Origin: an uncultured Rikenella sp.
GTDB taxonomy: Bacteria; Bacteroidota; Bacteroidia; Bacteroidales; Rikenellaceae
Reading direction: 5' to 3'
Assembly: GCA_947627885.1 (NCBI GenBank)
Contig: CANQXP010000006.1
Location: forward strand, 1 to 64,000
Length of the DNA stretch: 64,000 nucleotides
Positions 58,247 to 64,000 of the stretch are shown one piece after another (positions within the stretch are counted from its first letter, which is position 1; every line of letters starts with the position of its first letter). The notes below the pieces were generated by a model, which was not told the origin of the DNA, did not search any database, and saw only the letters and a program-made list of their open reading frames with translations. The position numbers and the translations under genes are program-made.

Positions 58247-58735
58247 ACGGTGCCGGAGAGGACTGTTCTTTTTAATTTCGCTTCGCTCGTTTTGCCTGCG
58301 GTTTCCTCGTGCTACCTCACTAAAGCCCGCCAGCGGTCTGTGGTTTCGGTACGCTACTCGGTTTCTCCTTGCGCCTCGGCCATTCAAGCCGGCTTGATGG
58401 CGCTCGGCTGCTGCGTCGGTCGTGAACAAAGAGAACCAGAAAACCGACGCTCGAAGCAAGAGCAGAGACCGCTGGCGGGCTATGCCTTGCAAGGAGGAGG
58501 AAGGCGAAGCCAAACTTTCGAGGATGTTGGCGCATCCTAAATCTATCACAGTCTTAGCTTTGGCCCCAAGGATGGGGCCAGAGCCAGCGGAGCCAAAACA
58601 AGCGCAGCGCAGTTGCAGGCCTCCGCCGGGGGTGGCTCCGGCCTGCGCGGCTCGCTATGCTCGCCGCCGATACGCGTAGTTGAAGCCCGGAAGCCCAACG
58701 GGGCCGCTTTTTGAAAAAAGCGGCAGTCCCCTGCG
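58247..58735. repeat. Largest complete mosaic repeat element (after rpoC)
   Basis: Modules from left: CTGTTCTTTTTAATTTCGCT; CTCCTTGCGCCTCGGCCATT with palindrome TCAAGCCgGCTTGA; CGTGAACAAAGAGAACCAGA; GAGGATG-ttgg-CGCATCCT with ATCTATCACAG; core TTGGCCCCA-agga-TGGGGCCA; GC module CAAAACAAGCGCAGCGCAGT and CTCCGCCGGGGGTGGCTCCG; GGCTCGCTATGCTCGCCGCC; terminal hairpin GCCGCTTTTTGAAAAAAGCG followed by GC (58703-58724). No gene in this gap. Confidence 0.85.
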
Positions 58736-58758
58736 AGTACGTACAAATAAAAGATCGA

Positions 58759-59562
58759 TTATTCCGCGGTTTCGGGAGCCGTCATTTCCGGCCGTTCGAA
58801 ACCGTCCGTCGTAGCCTTGTCCGACATCCGTTTGATCCGGTTTTCGAGGTCCGGGTGCGTCGAGAACAGCTGTTGAACCTTGCTGCTCTTGTCCGCTCCC
58901 ATCTCCTGCTCCATTTTTTTCAGCTTCTCGAACGACAGGGCCATCGCCCACGGATTTTCGCCGTGCGACTTCAGGAAATTGTAGCCGTATTCGTCCGCCG
59001 CGTACTCCTGCTTCTGTGAGAACTTTGAATTGGTCACCGCTTCGCCCAGGTCACCCAGCTGCGAATCCGACAATTTGGAGGCTGTGCCGCCCGCCGAGCT
59101 TATGCCGTCGCGCAGGGCCGATGCCAGCAGTGCCGTGCGGAAAGCGTCCTTGCTATCCTTGTTCATCACATGGCCGATCTCGTGGCCGATCACCCCCAGG
59201 ATCTCCTCGTCCGTCATGATCTGCATCAGGCCCGCGAAAACCCGGATGCTGCCATCCGCGCAAGCGAACGCATTGACGTCCCTCACCCGGTAAGCCTTGA
59301 TATTGAGCCCGTCGACATGGATCTTTTCCGTGATTTTTGCCAGCCGCACCGCGAACGGGTCGTCGCCCTCGCAGACCGGATTGTGCTCGTCCATCCACTG
59401 GATATACTCTTTGACATAGCCTTCGACCTGTGCGTCGCTCAGGGTGGCGGCCTTGACCACTTTGGCTCCGGCCCCCAGGGCCTTGTTCAGTTTGAACTGG
59501 GCGTGGGTTACGCCCGTTGCGGCGAAGGCCGCGACTGACAGGAGGGTAAAGATTTTCTTCAT
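58759..59562 (-). CDS. M48-family metalloprotease
   Basis: A 267-residue exported zinc protease (signal peptide AAFAATGVTHAQF). HEIGH gives H127, E128 and H131; the third ligand is in EYAADEYGYNFL. The LSTHPDLENRIKRM segment near the end is typical of small M48 proteins such as LoiP/BepA-like quality-control proteases of the cell envelope. The terminal hairpin of the repeat at 58703-58724 lies directly downstream and could act as its terminator. It has its own promoter. Confidence 0.9.
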   Translation of the reverse strand: MKKIFTLLSVAAFAATGVTHAQFKLNKALGAGAKVVKAATLSDAQVEGYVKEYIQWMDEHNPVCEGDDPFAVRLAKITEKIHVDGLNIKAYRVRDVNAFACADGSIRVFAGLMQIMTDEEILGVIGHEIGHVMNKDSKDAFRTALLASALRDGISSAGGTASKLSDSQLGDLGEAVTNSKFSQKQEYAADEYGYNFLKSHGENPWAMALSFEKLKKMEQEMGADKSSKVQQLFSTHPDLENRIKRMSDKATTDGFERPEMTAPETAE

Positions 59563-59591
59563 GGCAGGTTTGTTTTGTTGGATTTACGGTA

Positions 59592-59622
59592 CAAAAGTAA
59601 GCCAACCCTGCGGGGATTCCAA
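59592..59622 (-). promoter_or_regulatory. Promoter of the M48 protease gene
   Basis: On the minus strand TTG (59622-59620), a 20-bp spacer and TACTTTTG (59599-59592), full consensus. Confidence 0.78.
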
Positions 59623-59649
59623 CCTGTTTCAGCCGGTTTGCACCAAACA

Positions 59650-59685
59650 CTTGCGGCGGCCCGTCGGTAACCGGGCCGCCGCAAG
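59650..59685. terminator. GC-rich hairpin, possible terminator
   Basis: A 14-bp perfect stem CTTGCGGCGGCCCG / CGGGCCGCCGCAAG without a clear T run. It lies between the minus-strand small protein gene and the M48 promoter. The rest of 59690-59980 shows no gene and only short palindromes. Confidence 0.4.
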
Positions 59686-59980
59686 GGCATAACAAACGAT
59701 GATAAAGAATATAATGGGATGAATGGGATTAGCGGTTAGCCGGCCTGAAGGTACGGTACTTTCGGTTTTAGCTGGCAAAAAGGTCATGGCCACCGGCCGA
59801 TGCCGGCTTAAGGGGCGATGGCTTCGATGGTCACGAATGTGCTTGCGTAAAAAACATTTCGATTACCATGGCTTTGTTTCTCTGCATTTATTACAAAGCT
59901 ATGGATTGTGTCCGGGTGCGGGAATTCCCTAAAAAGGGGGAAATTCCGGGAAGGATATCCCTGTTTCCGGGGTATCGGGA

Positions 59981-60235
59981 TCATTTTTTACCGGCCCATT
60001 CGAGGATGGTCGGACTTTGGACATGCACGCCGAACTGTTGCGCTTTGTCCAGGATGTTGCGGGCCAATTCGGATTTGTACTGTTCCGGGGCGTAGCGGAA
60101 GTAGGCCTCTGCGGCGCGCACGTGGGCGGCGTCGGGCAGGGGGAATTCACGGGTTTCGGGGATGCCGAACGCGCTGTCGGACAGTTCGTGCCTTTCGGCG
60201 GCGTCGAGCCGGTCGGGCTGTGGGTGTGTTTTCAT
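59981..60235 (-). CDS. Small conserved protein (DUF6582-like)
   Basis: An 84-residue soluble protein. EFPLPDAAHVRAAEAYFRYA followed by a helix and FGVHV resembles a motif I recall from DUF6582-type proteins, where FPxxDAAHVRxA is also found in phage-related contexts. Function unknown. The start MKTHPQPDRL at 60235 is preferred over an ATG at 60274 that adds 13 residues. It stands alone between the M48 and tag genes. Confidence 0.6.
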   Translation of the reverse strand: MKTHPQPDRLDAAERHELSDSAFGIPETREFPLPDAAHVRAAEAYFRYAPEQYKSELARNILDKAQQFGVHVQSPTILEWAGKK

Positions 60236-60381
60236 GGCTGCCGGTTTTTGAGTGTGTAGGGAGACATACTGCAAATACTGGGCAAAACGGCAGCCGGGAG
60301 TGAAAAAGAGTCGTTCCCGCCGGGGATTCGGCCGTTTCTTCGTTGAAAAATGCTTTTCTTCGGATACAGTTGCCCTTTTCG

Positions 60382-60389
60382 TATATTTG
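60382..60389 (+). promoter_or_regulatory. Minus-7 promoter element for tag
   Basis: Perfect TATATTTG, 19 bp before the ATG at 60409. TTC rather than TTG is found about 19 bp upstream. Confidence 0.6.
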
Positions 60390-60408
60390 CATAAAAGACA
60401 CTGATAAT

Positions 60409-60996
60409 ATGGCTATGAATGATCTGATCGATGCGCGTTGCGGTTGGGCCGGGACGGACGAATTGTATATAAAATACCATGACGAAGAGTGGGGCAGGCT
60501 CGTGACCGACGACCGAACCCTGTTCGAGTTTCTGGTGCTCGAAAGCGCCCAGGCGGGACTGGCCTGGATCACGATCCTCCGCAAACGGGAGGGGTACAGG
60601 AAAGCATTCCACAACTTCGATGTTCAGAAGGTAGCGAAAATGACGTCGGAAGATGTGGACCGGTTGATGCAGTTCGACGGGATCATCAGGAACCGGCTGA
60701 AGATCACCAGCACGATCAACAATGCGAAACTGTTTATGGATATTCAGAAGGAGTTCGGCAGTTTCTACCGGTATACTTTGTCATTCTTTCCCGACGGGAA
60801 ACCTGTCGTCAACCGTTTCACGACCCTGAGCCAGATTCCCGCCACCTCCCCAGAGTCGGATGCCATGAGCAAGGATATGAAAAAACGGGGATTCAAATTC
60901 TTCGGTTCCACCATTTGTTACGCCCATCTGCAGGCCACAGGCTTTGTGAACGATCATCTGGAAGGCTGTTCCTGTAAGCCGGCCGACCGATTTTGA
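60409..60996 (+). CDS. tag: DNA-3-methyladenine glycosylase I
   Basis: A 195-residue HhH-superfamily glycosylase that removes 3-methyladenine from alkylated DNA. The zinc site residues are visible at both ends: C11 in DARCGWAG, the YHDEEWG histidine, and HLEGCSC near the C-terminus. LAWITILRKREGYRKAF is the catalytic helix region. ATGs at 60409 and 60415 are both possible; the first is used. The longer frame to 60343 overlaps the minus-7 box. Confidence 0.94.
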   Translation: MAMNDLIDARCGWAGTDELYIKYHDEEWGRLVTDDRTLFEFLVLESAQAGLAWITILRKREGYRKAFHNFDVQKVAKMTSEDVDRLMQFDGIIRNRLKITSTINNAKLFMDIQKEFGSFYRYTLSFFPDGKPVVNRFTTLSQIPATSPESDAMSKDMKKRGFKFFGSTICYAHLQATGFVNDHLEGCSCKPADRF

Positions 60997-61064
60997 CAGC
61001 ACAATGATTCGATCGAGGCGTCTATTGCAGGGTGGCCAGAGTGTAAATGCCGGGGTTGAATGTA

Positions 61065-61105
61065 AAACGGGTTATTAATTTGAAACTCAAATTAATAACC
61101 CGTTT
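61065..61105. terminator. Bidirectional terminator between tag and tRNA-Cys
   Basis: AAACGGGTTATTAATTT pairs with AAATTAATAACCCGTTT across loop GAAACTC; it can end both tag (plus) and tRNA-Cys (minus). Confidence 0.85.
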
Positions 61106-61111
61106 ATTCTG

Positions 61112-61182
61112 AGGTCGGTAGCAGATTCGAACTGCTGTACGAGGTTTTGCAGACCTCTGCCTAGCCACTCGGCCAACCGACC
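61112..61182 (-). tRNA. tRNA-Cys (anticodon GCA)
   Basis: A 71-nt cloverleaf: acceptor GGTCGGT/ACCGACC, anticodon arm GAGGT-CTGCAAA-ACCTC, T loop TTCGAAT, discriminator T as expected for tRNA-Cys. No CCA encoded. Confidence 0.95.
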
Positions 61183-61202
61183 CGATGTCGCGTAGCATGG
61201 TG

Positions 61203-61232
61203 CAAAGATAGCCATTTTTCCCGAAACCGCAA
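61203..61232 (-). promoter_or_regulatory. Promoter of tRNA-Cys
   Basis: On the minus strand TTG (61232-61230), a 19-bp spacer and a perfect TATCTTTG (61210-61203). Confidence 0.85.
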
Positions 61233-61295
61233 TATCAGGCAACAAAAAGGCCCCGTTCTGTATCAGAAAGGGGCCGTGCTTAGCTTCGCGTGAAA

Positions 61296-63512
61296 TTATT
61301 TCTTCACATACTTGTCCAGCCAGCCGAAGAACTCGTTGTTCCAGACGATCGAGTTCTGCGGTTTGAAGACCTGGTGTCCCTCGTCCTCGAAGTAGACCAG
61401 CCGCGACGGAATGCCGTGTGCCCGCGCAGCGGTGAATGCCTGCAAACTCTGCGTGAACGGGATGCGGAAATCCTTGGCCCCCGTGATAATCAGGATCGGC
61501 GCGTACCAGTTATTGACCGCCAGGTGCGGCGAGTTGGCATACGAACGATCCGCCACCTTGTTGCCCGGCCGCTCCCAGTAAGCGCCGCCGAGGTCGTTGT
61601 TCGGGAACCAGAGCTCCTCCGTCTCGCCGTAGAAGCTTTCGAGATTGAACATCCCGCAGTGGGCGATAAAAGCCTTGAACCGGCGGTCGCTGTGTCCCGC
61701 TAAATAGAATGTCGAGTACCCCCCGTACGAAGCCCCCACGCAACCCCGCCGCTCGATATCCACCCACGGCTCCCGCGACACGTCGTCGATGGCCGAGAGG
61801 TAGTCGCGGATGTTCTGCCCGCTGTAGTCGCCGGAAATCTGGTCGAGCCATTCCTGCCCGAACGACGGCAGGCCGCGCCGGTTCGGCGCCACCACGATAT
61901 AGCCCTGCGCCGCCATCAGCTCGAAGTTCCAGCGGTAGCTCCACCGCTGCGAAACGACGCTCTGCGGGCCGCCCTGACAGTAAAGCAGGGTCGGGTATTT
62001 CTTCGTGCTGTCGAAGTCCGGCGGCAGGATCACCCACGTCAGCATCCGCTTTCCGTCGGTCGTCGCCACCCACCGTTTCTGCACGTCGCCCATATCGACG
62101 TTGTCGTAAATCTCCTTGTTAATGAATGTAATCTGGGTGTCCTTCCCGTCCACGGCGTTCACCGCAAAGAGCTCCGGCGCCATCTTCAAGGTGGTCTTCT
62201 CGGCCACGATCACCGCCTCGTCGACACCCGTTCCGCATACGGCCGACGATCCGGCCACCGCGGCATTCGGGAATGCCACGCTGAAACCCGTATAGTCATG
62301 ATCCCCGGCAGTCAGCACCGTGATACGGTTCCCGTCGGAAAGATCGGCCCGGCAGATCTGGTGCGTCGCCTCGATCGGGGCGATAAAGTAGATGCTCGTG
62401 CCGTCCGGCGTCCACCGCAGGTTGGCTGCGTTGTAGTCGAACCCGTCGGTGACATAGCTTTTCGTCCCGGTAGCCAAGTCCATTACGAACAGCCGGTCTT
62501 TGTCCGACTCGTTCCGGGCGCGTTCCATGCTCTGCCACGCGATCTTGGTATCGTCCGGCGAGAAAACCGGGTACTTGTCGTACCCCGGCATCCCTTCGGT
62601 CAGGTTTTTCGTCGAACCGTCGGCTAAGGTATAAAGGTAGATGTCGCTGTTCGTACTCATCGAATACTCATACCCCGTCAGCTTTTTGCACGTATAAGCC
62701 AGTTGCGTGCCGGCGTTATTCCAGCCGATCTCGCTCATCTCGAAGTAAGGTGCCGTCGGCGCGTCCCACGGCTCACCGGGCATGATATCCCGTGCGTTGG
62801 ACAAACCGTTGCCCTCGGTGGCGGCCGCGTTGAGGTCGGCCACGAAGATATGGCTGTACGCACCATCTTCCCAAGTGTCCCAGTGCCGCTCCATCAGGTC
62901 GTCGTAGATCAGGGCCTTGGACTCTTTCATGCCGTAAATATCGGCAGACGATACCGAATCCACCTGTACGTCAGCCGTATACCACACCTTGTCCCCTTTC
63001 GGACTTACGCCGAAGCCGGTGATACCCCCGTCTACAGCCGAAAGTTGCCGCATATTGTTCCCCTCCGGGGAGATCGACCACAGCTGCTGCGTGGCCTCTC
63101 CTTTTGAGTCGTTGCCGCGTGAACTGAGGAAATAGATACACTGCGCCCCGGTGGCGGCATCGACGCCCCACGCCGGCGAATTGTCTTTACCGGTGTTATT
63201 CGTGATCTGCCGCGCCTTTTCCGGTTCGCCGAAAGGCATCACATACAAAGAGGTATATCCCTTGTTCTCCCCCATATTATAATAGGTCAGGGCGTAGAGC
63301 ACCTCCTTCCCGTCCGGCGACACGGCGCTGGAGCCTATGCGCCCCATTTTCCACATCACTTCGGGTGTAAAGACCCGCGCCTGCTTTTCGGCAGCGGTCA
63401 GGGCGGTGTCGAGCGGGGCGTTGCCTTCGTTTTGCGAGGCGGCGGGCGTGCCGGTGCCGCACCCGGTCAATGCCGCGGAGGCGATCATCAAAGTGGTCAT
63501 CAGTCGTTTCAT
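61296..63512 (-). CDS. S9-family peptidase lipoprotein (DPP5/acylaminoacyl-peptidase type)
   Basis: A 738-residue serine peptidase. The start MKRLMTTLMIASAALTGC at 63512 gives a lipobox (ALTGC); an ATG at 63578 would run into the upstream gene's end. The N-terminal ~450 residues form a TolB-like beta-propeller (PDGKEVLYALTYYN, FSPDDTKIAWQSM). The C-terminal alpha/beta-hydrolase domain has catalytic Ser in GASYGGYSTFYLAG, Asp in ITGAKDFRIPF and His in EDEGHQVFKPQ. It likely removes dipeptides in the periplasm alongside the S46 enzyme. It starts 23 bp after glnN. Confidence 0.92.
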   Translation of the reverse strand: MKRLMTTLMIASAALTGCGTGTPAASQNEGNAPLDTALTAAEKQARVFTPEVMWKMGRIGSSAVSPDGKEVLYALTYYNMGENKGYTSLYVMPFGEPEKARQITNNTGKDNSPAWGVDAATGAQCIYFLSSRGNDSKGEATQQLWSISPEGNNMRQLSAVDGGITGFGVSPKGDKVWYTADVQVDSVSSADIYGMKESKALIYDDLMERHWDTWEDGAYSHIFVADLNAAATEGNGLSNARDIMPGEPWDAPTAPYFEMSEIGWNNAGTQLAYTCKKLTGYEYSMSTNSDIYLYTLADGSTKNLTEGMPGYDKYPVFSPDDTKIAWQSMERARNESDKDRLFVMDLATGTKSYVTDGFDYNAANLRWTPDGTSIYFIAPIEATHQICRADLSDGNRITVLTAGDHDYTGFSVAFPNAAVAGSSAVCGTGVDEAVIVAEKTTLKMAPELFAVNAVDGKDTQITFINKEIYDNVDMGDVQKRWVATTDGKRMLTWVILPPDFDSTKKYPTLLYCQGGPQSVVSQRWSYRWNFELMAAQGYIVVAPNRRGLPSFGQEWLDQISGDYSGQNIRDYLSAIDDVSREPWVDIERRGCVGASYGGYSTFYLAGHSDRRFKAFIAHCGMFNLESFYGETEELWFPNNDLGGAYWERPGNKVADRSYANSPHLAVNNWYAPILIITGAKDFRIPFTQSLQAFTAARAHGIPSRLVYFEDEGHQVFKPQNSIVWNNEFFGWLDKYVKK

Positions 63513-63535
63513 GCGGTGAATATTTTTCGCTCGTT

Positions 63536-64000
63536 TTATTTGAGGAACAACAGTTCGCGGTATTTCGGCAGGGTCCACATCTCGTTGTCGATGATTAGCT
63601 CCAGTTTGTCGATGTGGTAACGGATCCGGTCGAGCAGCGGCACCACGGTATCATGGTAGGCGATGGCCTTGGCCCGTTCGCCGCAGATCTTGTTGGCCAC
63701 TTTGCGGGCGTTCACCAGATCGTTGACCTGCGCCTGGATGGCCGAGATGTGGTCGTTGATCTGTTCGATCAGCTCCACGTCGCGCTGCGAGAGGGCGTCG
63801 GCCCGTTTCTCGTCGCGGAAGATCTGGTGTACTTTGTAAACCTTGTCCAACAGTTCCGCCTGATAGCGCGAAGCTACCGGAAGGATATGGTTCATCGCCA
63901 GGTCGCCCAGCACCCGCGCCTCGATCTGCACCTTCTTGGTGTAGGTCTCCCAGTCCACCTCCGTGCGGGCGTGCAGCTCGACTTCGCTCAGCACGTTCAT
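63536..64000 (-). CDS. glnN: Glutamine synthetase type III, C-terminal part
   Basis: The frame is open at the window edge, so only the last ~154 residues are visible. They match the C-terminus of the large GSIII enzyme found in Bacteroidetes: SEVELHARTEVDWETYTKKV, EARVLGDLAMNHILPVASRY and a closing helical segment ending RELLFLK. The enzyme makes glutamine from glutamate and ammonia. The catalytic core lies outside. The S9 peptidase gene follows closely. Confidence 0.9.
   Translation of the reverse strand: MNVLSEVELHARTEVDWETYTKKVQIEARVLGDLAMNHILPVASRYQAELLDKVYKVHQIFRDEKRADALSQRDVELIEQINDHISAIQAQVNDLVNARKVANKICGERAKAIAYHDTVVPLLDRIRYHIDKLELIIDNEMWTLPKYRELLFLK

Noticed and set aside
59690..59980. 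Small plus-strand frames between the M48 and small protein genes
   Set aside because: No start signal, no recognisable sequence and frames shorter than 80 codons with palindromic DNA underneath.

Overview
The window is a 64-kb piece of a high-GC Bacteroidales chromosome, most likely Alistipes or another Rikenellaceae member. Lineage evidence: promoters of the Bacteroidetes type (TTG, 19-21 bp, TAnnTTTG), few Shine-Dalgarno sites, S46 and S9 peptidases, type III glutamine synthetase, a Bacteroidetes-type dihydroorotase, M43 metalloprotease lipoproteins, and sulfatase/GH89/GH20 glycan enzymes. The genus is inference; no 16S rRNA gene is present.

Layout. 1-6.7 kb: end of sdhA, sdhB, then an operon of two M43 metalloprotease lipoproteins and a secreted enzyme of unknown specificity. 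7-9.5 kb (minus): GH20-like protein, dtd, polyprenyl synthase. 9.5-11.8 kb: polyprenol-phosphate mannosyltransferase, dihydroorotase, tRNA-Thr. 11.9-19.6 kb (minus): TolC/MacA/MacB-type efflux genes followed by a LytS/LytTR two-component pair. 19.9-28 kb: SAHH-like NAD-binding protein, NhaC antiporter, multi-pass membrane protein, purD, S46 dipeptidyl peptidase. 28-31.5 kb: deoC and an ExbB/ExbD operon. 32-42 kb (minus): tRNA-Ser, asparaginase, a YhcH/sulfatase/Nim operon, tRNA-Pro, and an SRPBCC/GH89/TatD/PH-domain operon; then pyrE and a Nudix gene. 43.6-58.2 kb: HTH/S24-like regulator, tRNA-Tyr, tRNA-Gly, and the translation/transcription cluster tuf, tRNA-Trp, secE, nusG, rplK, rplA, rplJ, rplL, rpoB, rpoC. 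58-64 kb: M48 protease, small conserved protein, tag, tRNA-Cys, S9 peptidase, end of type III glutamine synthetase.

The coding content is ordinary; the unusual part is between genes. About sixteen intergenic regions (roughly 110-510 bp each) hold mosaic, nested-palindromic repeats. They share outer hairpin modules (TTTGAAAA or TTTGTTCACAAA loops) and internal modules, while the stems in equivalent slots differ in sequence but still pair. They occur after genes, between convergent genes, inside apparent operons (sdhA-sdhB and every junction of the efflux operon), and directly against the 3' ends of tRNA-Pro, tRNA-Ser and tRNA-Tyr. At tRNA-Pro two tandem units of about 189 bp each carry a copy of the tRNA 3' end. 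I regard this family as the best candidate for something not well described.

No rRNA operon, CRISPR array, transposase, integrase or prophage was seen.
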